The translations under genes were made by a program, and so were the position numbers. A stretch of 64,000 nt of DNA from Pseudoalteromonas spongiae UST010723-006. GTDB taxonomy: Bacteria; Pseudomonadota; Gammaproteobacteria; Enterobacterales; Alteromonadaceae. Shown here piece by piece: positions 56,814-64,000 of the stretch (position 1 is its first letter; every line of letters starts with the position of its first letter). Location of the stretch: positions 3,087,001-3,151,000 of the forward strand of contig NZ_CP011039.1 of the NCBI RefSeq assembly GCF_000238255.3, given 5' to 3'. The notes below the pieces were generated by a model. The model saw only the letters and a list, made by a program, of their open reading frames with translations, searched no databases and was not told the origin of the DNA.

Positions 56814-56828
56814 TGAGAATAATTATCA
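56814..56828 (+). promoter_or_regulatory. Fur box upstream of the siderophore uptake operon
   Basis: TGAGAATAATTATCA matches the 7-1-7 Fur consensus TGATAATnATTATCA at all fixed positions but one. It ends 15 bp before the ATG of the fepB-like gene. Repression by Fe-Fur under iron-rich conditions is expected. Confidence 0.85.
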
Positions 56829-56843
56829 TTTAAAATAAATGCT

Positions 56844-57800
56844 ATGTTTCTCAGTCGTTGTGTAAGTTTATTCCGTTATCTTTTTATTGGTTCTCTAGTC
56901 TTTGGTCAATTTTGTAATATTGTATTTGCAACTGAATTTCCTCGCTATTTTGTTAATGCGGATGGCTCAACAACTGAGATAGTTGCAAAGCCAAAACGTA
57001 TTTTATCCACTTCGGTTACTGTTACCGGCACTTTATTAGCGATGGATGCACCAGTGATTGCGAGTGCTCAAACTGCAACGGCCAATTTCTTTGCGCAATG
57101 GCAAAACGTTGCTCAAGCAAAGAAAGTAGCGCCACTTTGGCCCGCAGGACAAGTTGACTTAGAAGCAGCATTTTTACAGCAACCCGATTTAATTATTGTA
57201 TCCGTAAATGGCGCTGACTCAGCGCTCGCTCATATTGATGAACTTAAAATGATTGCGCCAGTAATAACGGTAGATTATGGCGTGCTTACTTGGCAACAAT
57301 TGGCGCAGCAATTAGCACAAGGGTTAGGGGTAGAATCTCAAACTGATGCTGTAATACAGCAGTTTGAACGTGTATTAACTCAAGCAAAAAATGAAATAAC
57401 GATCCCATCAGGACTGGTCAATATCATTAGCTACAATGGGCCGGGTATTACCAATCCCATTGCGACGGTAAAAAGTGCACACGGTCAGCTTTTAGCATCT
57501 CTTGGTTTTAAACTGGAAGAGCCTAATGCAGATTGGCACTCAGGAACAAAAGCCACAGGTGATTTTGTTCGCGCAGAGTATGAAAAATTGAGTCAATTAA
57601 AGGGCGATACCACCTTTTTACTACGAGTCGATTCTTCCGCGGTATCAAGGGTATTGAATGATCCTGTATTACAAAACCTCAATTCAATCAAAAACAAACA
57701 AGTATATGCATTAGGTGCGAACTCTTTTCGCATCGACTATTACAGTGCACTTGAAGTTATACACCAAATTAAACGCGACTTTGCGACTAAACCTCTCTGA
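56844..57800 (+). CDS. FepB-like ferric siderophore periplasmic binding protein
   Basis: The 318-residue exported protein has a signal peptide (about 1-29) and closely follows FepB of E. coli in key segments: KRILSTSVTVTGTLLAMDAPVIASA (in parts), then PDLIIVSVNGADSALAHIDEL, and a QVYALGANSFRIDYYSALEV end. FepB carries ferric enterobactin from receptor to inner membrane, so a catecholate siderophore is likely. It is the first gene of the operon and follows a near-perfect Fur box. The transporter genes follow immediately. Confidence 0.9.
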   Translation: MFLSRCVSLFRYLFIGSLVFGQFCNIVFATEFPRYFVNADGSTTEIVAKPKRILSTSVTVTGTLLAMDAPVIASAQTATANFFAQWQNVAQAKKVAPLWPAGQVDLEAAFLQQPDLIIVSVNGADSALAHIDELKMIAPVITVDYGVLTWQQLAQQLAQGLGVESQTDAVIQQFERVLTQAKNEITIPSGLVNIISYNGPGITNPIATVKSAHGQLLASLGFKLEEPNADWHSGTKATGDFVRAEYEKLSQLKGDTTFLLRVDSSAVSRVLNDPVLQNLNSIKNKQVYALGANSFRIDYYSALEVIHQIKRDFATKPL

Positions 57801-57813
57801 TAAATAAACGGTT

Positions 57814-58806
57814 ATGAAAATTAAGTTATCAGTTGTTTGGCTGATGTTTGCCTTGTTGCTTGTTGTAATCAGCTTATGTGTTGGCAATCAGACCGTTACG
57901 ATCGCAAATATGGTGAATACCTTGTTAGCCTTTGATGCATCAAATACCGATCATTTATTGGTTTTCCACTTGCGTATTCCACGCACTTTTCTGGCATTAA
58001 CGGTAGGGGCAGGACTTGCGGTTGCCGGATTATTCATTCAGGTACTTACGCGTAATCCATTAGCAGAACCTGGATTACTAAGCATAAATGCTGGTGCCAG
58101 TTTAGCGGTTGCACTGGTTATTGCGGTGTTACAAAGTCACTCAATTTTTATTCGTTACATTGCGGCAATGCTAGGTGCAGGCGTTGCGTCATACCTAGTG
58201 TATATATTTGCCATCAGGCAGCAAACTAATGGCGATAAACTTAAATTGATTCTGGCTGGTGTAGCACTCACAGCGATGTTTTTTTCAGTAACACAAATCA
58301 TCACCGTTAATAGCGATTTGTCTGTGTTTGATCAGTATCGTCATTGGATCGTTGGTTCGTTAGCTGGGCGTGGTTACAGCACCTTAGTACTTACTTTAAT
58401 ACTCACGTTAGTCTGTTTAGTAATTGCTTTTCGCATTGCAAAAGACATTGATATGTTGATGTTGGGAAATGAAACAGCGGTTGCCAATGGTGTTGACGTT
58501 AAACAAACCGTGTTAGCGACTTTTGCAGTGATTGTATTACTTAGCGGCTCTGCAACGGCAGCCGCGGGGCCCTTGTCGTTTATTGGTTTATGTGCGCCTC
58601 ATATAGCGCGATATTTTGTCGGCAACAATATTAATAAATTGCTTTTGGTAACAATAATACTGGGGGCATTGTTAACGTTGCTCGCCGATATTCTTGGACG
58701 TGTGCTTGTTTATCCTGCTGAAGTAAGCGTGGGTATTATGTTATCGCTAATTGGCGGCCCATTCTTCGTTTTATTGGTGCGCAATCGCACTTTGGCCAAG
58801 CTATGA
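57814..58806 (+). CDS. FepD-like siderophore ABC permease
   Basis: The 330-residue FecCD-family permease has about nine to ten helices and the motif LRIPRTFLALTVGAGLAVAG followed by TRNPLAEPGLLSINAGA. Its C-terminal part holds SFIGLCAPHIARYFVG, the loop that meets the ATPase. It pairs with the FepG-like protein, whose ATG overlaps its stop by 4 bp. Confidence 0.92.
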   Translation: MKIKLSVVWLMFALLLVVISLCVGNQTVTIANMVNTLLAFDASNTDHLLVFHLRIPRTFLALTVGAGLAVAGLFIQVLTRNPLAEPGLLSINAGASLAVALVIAVLQSHSIFIRYIAAMLGAGVASYLVYIFAIRQQTNGDKLKLILAGVALTAMFFSVTQIITVNSDLSVFDQYRHWIVGSLAGRGYSTLVLTLILTLVCLVIAFRIAKDIDMLMLGNETAVANGVDVKQTVLATFAVIVLLSGSATAAAGPLSFIGLCAPHIARYFVGNNINKLLLVTIILGALLTLLADILGRVLVYPAEVSVGIMLSLIGGPFFVLLVRNRTLAKL

Positions 58807-59843
58807 CTGCGATTAATAAAGAGTTTACTTTTACGTTAGCAAACATGTCTTGGTTAATTGTGCCACGCGATTGGCTATTGTGTTTTGGTTTAATCGTTTT
58901 GTTATGTTGCGCCATGCTACTGCATTTGATGCAAGGTAAAATGACACTTGATTTTGCAACTCTTTTGCAGGTGTTGTTGAATCAATCTAATTCTCCCTTT
59001 GTTGAGAAAATAGTGTTCGATATTCGCTTACCCCGCGCTTTAACGGCATGTTTCGCCGGCGGCGCACTCGCTATTTCGGGCGCTATTTTTCAATCGTTAT
59101 CAAAAAATCCACTGGGTTCACCAGATATTATTGGGTTCACCACTGGGGCAGCGACTGGCGCGATTACTCATTTTGTTTTCTTTGAACATAACTTACTTGG
59201 TATTGCTTTGTTTTCTGTTTTGGGTGGGTTGAGCGTTGCGTTATTGGTTTTTCTATTGGCAAAAAAAGATCATGGTTTTGATCGCAATCAGTTGGTGTTA
59301 ATTGGTATTGGCGTTGGTGCAACCTTAAGCGCAATAAATGGTTTGTTATTGGTTAAAGGGAATTTAGACAATACCGCTCATGCAAATATTTGGTTAGCTG
59401 GCTCACTCTCTGCACGTACTTGGTTTCACGCTTTAATGCCGATGTTCGCGGTGTTTATATTACTTCCGATTGCGGTGTATTTTTCCCGTGCAGCAAGCTT
59501 GATTGAAATGGGCATGCAAACCGCTCATTGTTTGGGTGTAAACGTACGTGTTACCAATAACTGTTTATTGCTGATCGCGATTATTTTAGCTGCTCTCGCG
59601 ACTGGCTCTGTCGGGCCAATTGCATTTATTGCCTTAGCTTCTGCTCATATTGCAAAACGTCTGTTGCTTGCTAAACGCACACTACCCATTTTTACCAGTG
59701 CACTGATTGGTGCTTTGTTACTTGTGTTATCCGATTTAATTGGCTTATTGCTAGCGGATTTTTATGTTTTACCTGTTGGTCGGGTTGTTGGTGTATTTGG
59801 TGGGGTGTACTTACTAATGTTGCTAACGCGCAAACAGCATTAA
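58803..59843 (+). CDS. FepG-like siderophore ABC permease
   Basis: The 346-residue FecCD-family permease has the hallmark FDIRLPRALTACFAGGALA followed by SGAIFQSLSKNPLGSPDIIG. It is closer to FepG than to FepD, as expected of the second permease. The ATGA overlap with the FepD-like gene gives coupled translation. GPIAFIALASAHIAKRLL is the ATPase-contact loop. Confidence 0.92.
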   Translation: MTAINKEFTFTLANMSWLIVPRDWLLCFGLIVLLCCAMLLHLMQGKMTLDFATLLQVLLNQSNSPFVEKIVFDIRLPRALTACFAGGALAISGAIFQSLSKNPLGSPDIIGFTTGAATGAITHFVFFEHNLLGIALFSVLGGLSVALLVFLLAKKDHGFDRNQLVLIGIGVGATLSAINGLLLVKGNLDNTAHANIWLAGSLSARTWFHALMPMFAVFILLPIAVYFSRAASLIEMGMQTAHCLGVNVRVTNNCLLLIAIILAALATGSVGPIAFIALASAHIAKRLLLAKRTLPIFTSALIGALLLVLSDLIGLLLADFYVLPVGRVVGVFGGVYLLMLLTRKQH

Positions 59844-59863
59844 TTAAGAGAAGTGTTAGCGAG

Positions 59864-60694
59864 ATGATCGATTTTAACTTAGCAGATAAATTTGTAGCGG
59901 CTAACTTGTCGTTTAACTACGGCAATACACCTATTATTAAAAACTTAAATATCACCATTCCCGCCAGCAAAGTTACTATGATTGTTGGCCCAAATGGGTG
60001 TGGTAAGTCGACATTACTTAACTTACTGGCAAATGTAACCACACCGCATAACGGCATGGTGATTTTTGAAGAAGAAAACTTGGCGCAATTGAAGCCTAAA
60101 ACACGGGCGAAGCGACTTGCTTTTTTACCACAAAACCCGCATTCGCCGTCGGGTATAACAATTAAAGAACTTGTATCCCGGGGGCGTTATGCCTATCAAA
60201 ACTGGTTTCAGAACAACAGTGAGCAAGACCAATTAGCTATTACTCATGCGCTGCGGCAAACCGATTTACTCGATATTGCTGATAAACAGCTCAATAGCGT
60301 TTCTGGTGGTCAGCGCCAACGTGCATGGATTGCAATGGTATTAGCGCAATCTGCGGCGACTATTTTGATGGATGAGCCTACCTCTTTTCTTGATATTTCA
60401 CATCAGCTAGATGTGTTAGCGCTGTGCCAAACCCTTAATCATATGCATAAGCATACAATAGTAATGGTGCTGCACGATTTAAATCAGGCTGCACGCTTTG
60501 CTGATCATTTAATTGTGATGAAAGCCGGAAAAATAGTTGTAACTGGGTCGCCAATAGACGTTATTACAAGCGAGCTGTTGCAAGACGTATTCGGCATTAA
60601 AGCTCATGTGCATTTTGATGAAACTACACAATCCCCTTTGATCGTGCCGTTACACAGTACATCAAAACTTAGTATGGAGTTGGGAAATGACTAA
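59864..60694 (+). CDS. FepC-like siderophore ABC ATPase
   Basis: The 276-residue ATPase has Walker A GPNGCGKST (42-50), the Q-loop LAFLPQNP, signature SVSGGQRQRAW, Walker B ATILMDEPTSFLD and an H-loop (VLHDLNQA). It powers the FepD/FepG-like channel. Its end overlaps the start of the monooxygenase gene by 8 bp. Confidence 0.93.
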   Translation: MIDFNLADKFVAANLSFNYGNTPIIKNLNITIPASKVTMIVGPNGCGKSTLLNLLANVTTPHNGMVIFEEENLAQLKPKTRAKRLAFLPQNPHSPSGITIKELVSRGRYAYQNWFQNNSEQDQLAITHALRQTDLLDIADKQLNSVSGGQRQRAWIAMVLAQSAATILMDEPTSFLDISHQLDVLALCQTLNHMHKHTIVMVLHDLNQAARFADHLIVMKAGKIVVTGSPIDVITSELLQDVFGIKAHVHFDETTQSPLIVPLHSTSKLSMELGND

Positions 60695-61991
60695 TAAATC
60701 AATGATCATCGGGCTGTCATTGGCGCCTACTTGGGTTTCTGGTTCAAGTTGGCGGCAATCCGATTCACAAATCGAAGCCTTTTACGATATCGACTATTAC
60801 ATTGATTTAGCAAAGCGTGCAGAAGCACTCAAACTCGATTTTGTGTTTCGACCAGATTCGTTATTTGTTGATTATGCTGAGCTAGAAAACTCACCGGGAT
60901 TTAGTGGCCTTGATCCGACGTTATTATTAACCGCGGTTGCGACTCATACGCAGCGCATTGGTCTGATAACGACCGCTTCCACTACATTTAATCAGCCATT
61001 TCATGTTGCTCGTCAACTACAGTCTTTAAATTGGATCAGCAAAGGGCGCATCGCGTGGAATATTGTTACTGCATTGGATGGTCAGCAAAACTTTGGTCTT
61101 GAGGTGATGCCACCAGCAGACGAAAAGTATACACAAGCGGCAGAATTCACAGAGATTGTAAAATCATTATGGCAAAGCTTTCCCAATCATTCACTGTGTT
61201 TCAATCGTGATACAGGCCAGTACGCGAACAGTACGCAAATTCAGCCGATAAACCACAATGGTAATTACTTTAAGGTGGCGGGACCGCTTTCAATACCTGC
61301 ATTTAAAGATGAAACCTTGCCTATTGTACAAGCGGGCGCATCGGATACAGGTAAAGAATTTGCTGCAACAGTGGCTCATGCCATATTCGCCGCAACACCA
61401 AATAAACAAGTCGCTATTTCGCTCAGGAATGAGCTAAGGCAAAGAGCGAACAAGCTTGGACGTGATGAGTCAGATATTCGTGTGCTATCGGGAGTAAGTT
61501 TGTTTTTAGCAGAATCTGAGGCTCAGGCTAAACAGCTTTATAGCGAGACACAATCAAGCAAAAGCTTAAGTAAACGTATTGGCTTTATTAAGCAAGCAAC
61601 AGGAATTGATGTATCGACACTGGCGAGCGATGCCGTGATATGTGCAGCAATGTTACAGCCAGTATCAGTTGCACCTCGCAGTCGCACACATGCACAGTTA
61701 TTACGTAACAAAATAGAGCAGCAACCGATCACGGTAGATGAACTGCTTAAATCGCCTGAAGTGGCTGCATCATCTCATTGGCAAATTATCGGTACCGTAT
61801 CACAAGCAGCAGACGAAATAGCGGATTGGTTTAATGATGGCGCGATAGATGGCGTTATTTTATTACCCGGAGGCGCTACCAGTTCGTTAAATTTAGCGCT
61901 CGATAAATTGGTACCAGAGCTTATTAATCGAGGTGTCTTTCATAACAGTTATGACAGCGACACTTTTTTATCTCATCTACGGGCAAAATAA
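60687..61991 (+). CDS. LLM-class flavin-dependent monooxygenase (NtaA/SnaA/DszA type)
   Basis: The 434-residue bacterial-luciferase-like TIM-barrel enzyme belongs to the NtaA/SnaA/DszA group: RAEALKLDFVFRPDSLF, then ATHTQRIGLITTASTTFNQPFHVARQLQSLN (in parts), GRIAWNIVTA and LPIVQAGASDTGKEFAA. Such enzymes use reduced FMN and O2, and include nitrilotriacetate and EDTA monooxygenases. Its ATG lies in the ATPase gene, so it is tied to the siderophore transporter, and a flavin-type reductase follows. Oxidative breakdown of an imported chelator to free iron is a reasonable inference, not shown. Confidence 0.88.
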   Translation: MTNKSMIIGLSLAPTWVSGSSWRQSDSQIEAFYDIDYYIDLAKRAEALKLDFVFRPDSLFVDYAELENSPGFSGLDPTLLLTAVATHTQRIGLITTASTTFNQPFHVARQLQSLNWISKGRIAWNIVTALDGQQNFGLEVMPPADEKYTQAAEFTEIVKSLWQSFPNHSLCFNRDTGQYANSTQIQPINHNGNYFKVAGPLSIPAFKDETLPIVQAGASDTGKEFAATVAHAIFAATPNKQVAISLRNELRQRANKLGRDESDIRVLSGVSLFLAESEAQAKQLYSETQSSKSLSKRIGFIKQATGIDVSTLASDAVICAAMLQPVSVAPRSRTHAQLLRNKIEQQPITVDELLKSPEVAASSHWQIIGTVSQAADEIADWFNDGAIDGVILLPGGATSSLNLALDKLVPELINRGVFHNSYDSDTFLSHLRAK

Positions 61992-62004
61992 CTAAGGAGT
62001 AGTA

Positions 62005-62739
62005 ATGCAGTTGGAAGACGTTGTTAGTAATGGTGAGCGGGTATTTCTTGATGTGCTTTTTCGCGATGTTTTTGTAGAGGATATTCAGCATATTGGTGAG
62101 CAATTTATACGAATTGTATTTAGTGGAGAATCACTAAGTAATTTTGTGTCACCTAATTTTGATGATCATGTAAAGCTTGTTTTTGACGAGATTAACGGTG
62201 AAACCATTATGCGAAATTACACGCCGCGTTATTTCTCTCATATTACTAACCGGTTAACCATAGATTTTGAAAAGCATTCTGGCGGTGTTGCAAGTAATTG
62301 GGCTTGCAATACAAAGTTGGGGGATAGCTTAATTGTTGCAGGACCCAGATCATCGATTACCACCGATAACAGCTACGCGCATCAAATATTGATAGGTGAT
62401 AATACAGCACTGCCCGCTATTGCAAGGCGAATAGAAGAGTCCGCTAGCATTGTTAAAACACATGTTTACTTGCTTAATGGCAGCACCGAGTACTTAAACA
62501 ACCACTTAACTGCAAAAGTTGATGTGTTTAACTTTGATTCAGTACATAAATTAGTAATCGCATTGCAAGCACAGCAAACCATGATGCGAGACGGGCTTGT
62601 GTGGGTTGCAGGTGAGGGAAGCATGATTAAAATTGTGCGTAAATGTATTAAGCAAAATGCTCAATTTAATAAGTACGATCAGCGTTTTAGTGTTTATTGG
62701 CAAAAAGGTGAAGTGGCAGCTCATCAAGAGCTTAGTTAG
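62005..62739 (+). CDS. Siderophore-interacting protein (FAD ferric reductase)
   Basis: The 244-residue protein has an N-terminal FAD-binding barrel with the R70-x-Y-T-P-R motif (MRNYTPRYF). GGVASNWACNTKLGDSLIVAGP follows in parts (about 93-113), and the C-terminal NAD(P)H-binding part has IGDNTALPAIARRIEE and GLVWVAGEGSMIKIVRK. SIP proteins reduce Fe(III) held by siderophores in the cytoplasm. It follows the monooxygenase by 13 bp with an AAGGAG site, and ends the operon. It might also feed reduced flavin to the monooxygenase. Confidence 0.92.
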   Translation: MQLEDVVSNGERVFLDVLFRDVFVEDIQHIGEQFIRIVFSGESLSNFVSPNFDDHVKLVFDEINGETIMRNYTPRYFSHITNRLTIDFEKHSGGVASNWACNTKLGDSLIVAGPRSSITTDNSYAHQILIGDNTALPAIARRIEESASIVKTHVYLLNGSTEYLNNHLTAKVDVFNFDSVHKLVIALQAQQTMMRDGLVWVAGEGSMIKIVRKCIKQNAQFNKYDQRFSVYWQKGEVAAHQELS

Positions 62740-62747
62740 AACAATAT

Positions 62748-62773
62748 AAAAGGCCAGCAATTGCTGGCCTTTT
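62748..62773. terminator. Rho-independent terminator between siderophore operon and mnmE
   Basis: A perfect 26-nt palindrome (AAAAGGCCAGCAA and complement) with T4, 8 bp after the SIP gene and 16 bp before the end of the converging mnmE gene. Confidence 0.88.
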
Positions 62774-62789
62774 AACATTTTGACGCTAT

Positions 62790-64000
62790 TTATTTACCAA
62801 TACAGAATGAGCTGAAGATTTTGCCAAGCAAATCATCAGAGGTAAATTCGCCGGTGATCTCGTTGAGATATTGTTGGGTTAAACGCAGCTCTTCTGCTAA
62901 TATTTCACCGGCAATGTGCATTTCTAACTGATCTTTGCCTGTTGCTAGGTGATACGCTGCACTTTCTAATGCATCAAGGTGACGGCGGCGTGCCATAAAG
63001 CTGCCTTCAGTAGCGCCTTGGAAACCCATGATTTGTTTAAGGTGTGATTTAACCAGTTCAACGCCTTCGCCACTGTTAGCGCTCACGCTCAGTACAGGTG
63101 TGTTAGCAGAGTCATCAATTTTGATGTTTTCACCTGATAGATCGGCTTTATTTCGAATAACGCTGATGCCCATACCTTGTGGTAATTTCTCAGCAAATTC
63201 AGGCCAAATTTTTGCAGGATCGGTTTCGTTTGTTTCGGTGCTATCAACCATAAACAATACGCGATCGGCTTGATTAATTTCTTGCCAAGCGCGCTCAATA
63301 CCAATTTGTTCAACTACATCTGGGCTTTCACGCAGACCTGCGGTGTCGATAATATGCAATGGCATACCGTCAATATCGATGTGTTCACGTAGTACGTCAC
63401 GGGTAGTACCGGCAATATCTGTAACAATGGCTGCTTCACGGCCAGCAAGGGCATTAAGCAGGCTTGATTTCCCCGCGTTAGGGCGGCCAGCAATTACTAC
63501 GCGCATACCTTCACGCATAATCGCACCTTGTTTGGCTTGTGCGGTTACGTTATCAAGTTGTTCAATAATCGCATTTAAATCGTTCGCGACTTTACCGTCA
63601 GATAAAAAGTCGATTTCTTCATCGGGGAAATCAATGGCAGCTTCAACATACATACGCAGGTGAATAACTTGTTCTACTAGCGTGTCGATATGTTTAGAAA
63701 ATTGACCTTGCAGCGAGTGTAGGGCACTTTTAGCTGCTTGCTCTGAGTTTGCATTAATTAAATCAGCAATCGCCTCAGCTTGGGTTAAATCCATCTTGTC
63801 GTTTAAAAATGCACGCTCACTAAATTCACCGGGTTTAGCTAAACGCACACCGTCAATTTGCGTGATTTCGCGCAGCAGCATATCAATAATTACTGGGCCA
63901 CCATGACCTTGAAGCTCAAGTACGTCTTCACCAGTAAAAGAATTAGGACCTTTAAAGTACAGCGCAATACCTTGATCGAGTTGTTCGCCTTGCAAGGTAT
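62790..64000 (-). CDS. mnmE: tRNA modification GTPase MnmE, C-terminal part (cut by right edge)
   Basis: The frame runs to the window edge; about 403 residues are visible, and by comparison with the 454-residue E. coli protein about 50 N-terminal residues are missing. Visible are the end of the tetrahydrofolate-binding domain ([19 protein letters not shown]), the central helices, the G domain ([38 protein letters not shown]), and the C-terminal zinc-free CIGK ending that carries the catalytic cysteine. MnmE acts with MnmG on tRNA wobble uridines. Confidence 0.97.
   Translation of the reverse strand, partial: TLQGEQLDQGIALYFKGPNSFTGEDVLELQGHGGPVIIDMLLREITQIDGVRLAKPGEFSERAFLNDKMDLTQAEAIADLINANSEQAAKSALHSLQGQFSKHIDTLVEQVIHLRMYVEAAIDFPDEEIDFLSDGKVANDLNAIIEQLDNVTAQAKQGAIMREGMRVVIAGRPNAGKSSLLNALAGREAAIVTDIAGTTRDVLREHIDIDGMPLHIIDTAGLRESPDVVEQIGIERAWQEINQADRVLFMVDSTETNETDPAKIWPEFAEKLPQGMGISVIRNKADLSGENIKIDDSANTPVLSVSANSGEGVELVKSHLKQIMGFQGATEGSFMARRRHLDALESAAYHLATGKDQLEMHIAGEILAEELRLTQQYLNEITGEFTSDDLLGKIFSSFCIGK

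Noticed and set aside
60687..61991. A bioluminescence luciferase
   Set aside because: It has the luciferase-like barrel, but there are no lux partner genes, and the motifs match the NtaA/SnaA/DszA group in an iron operon.

Overview
The window looks like chromosomal DNA around the replication origin of a marine gammaproteobacterium of the Alteromonadales, most like Pseudoalteromonas or a close relative. The reasons are the origin-proximal gene order mnmE - mioC - oriC - mnmG - rsmG - parA - parB - atpIBEFHAGDC, the AT-leaning composition, the tetrahydromonapterin genes folM-folE-folX, and many exported hydrolases and membrane-tethered regulators typical of that group. The genus is inferred from gene content; no database search was possible.

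Layout. 1-515 is the N-terminal part of an AraC-family regulator cut by the left edge. 735-4671 holds a cytochrome b561-like protein and a cytochrome c' that converge on one terminator, a thioredoxin-fold lipoprotein, a YqaA-type membrane protein and folM-folE-folX. 4999-11613 holds a TSUP transporter, a diguanylate cyclase with a small partner gene, and an RND efflux pump with its adaptor. 11800-18433 holds an exported amidohydrolase, a GlxA-type regulator, a MAPEG protein, a membrane-tethered XRE regulator, and an NMT1-type binding protein overlapping a hybrid histidine kinase. 18541-23413 holds two small genes, a DUF5916 outer-membrane-type protein and a divergent CadC-like regulator, followed by a 162-bp MITE-like repeat.

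23584-27929 is a probable iron or siderophore locus: a PchR-like AraC regulator, a TonB-dependent receptor and a translationally coupled beta-lactamase-fold hydrolase. 27991-34304 holds a YtrA-type GntR/ABC operon, a periplasmic solute-binding protein, a MenA-like prenyltransferase, a YcxB-like protein and a second diguanylate cyclase. 34429-42780 holds an esterase, a DUF938 methyltransferase, oligopeptidase B, a large HEXXH metalloprotease, nadE and yceH.

42892-49796 is the complete F1Fo ATP synthase operon, transcribed leftward. parB, parA, rsmG and mnmG follow upstream of it. oriC lies at 54283-54710, with 12 GATC sites and two perfect and two near-perfect DnaA boxes. mioC follows, then a second GATC-rich stretch (55146-55594) with another perfect DnaA box. 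Between mioC and mnmE, where origin housekeeping genes are normally close neighbours, sits a Fur-box-preceded ferric-siderophore operon: AraC regulator, FepB/FepD/FepG/FepC-like transporter, a flavin-dependent LLM monooxygenase and a siderophore-interacting ferric reductase. mnmE runs off the right edge.

The most interesting signal is the parallel between the two iron loci. Each has an AraC regulator, a pair of direct repeats with an exact 21-bp period (GACTCCCTG at 24591/24612; GAATGTT at 56761/56782), a Fur-like box 20-26 bp further on, and an uptake gene followed by an unusual cytoplasmic enzyme: a beta-lactamase-fold hydrolase in one, an LLM monooxygenase plus SIP reductase in the other. 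Neither has a Fes-type esterase. They may be two halves of one iron-acquisition route with non-standard intracellular iron release. I see no tRNA, rRNA, CRISPR array, prophage or intact insertion sequence.
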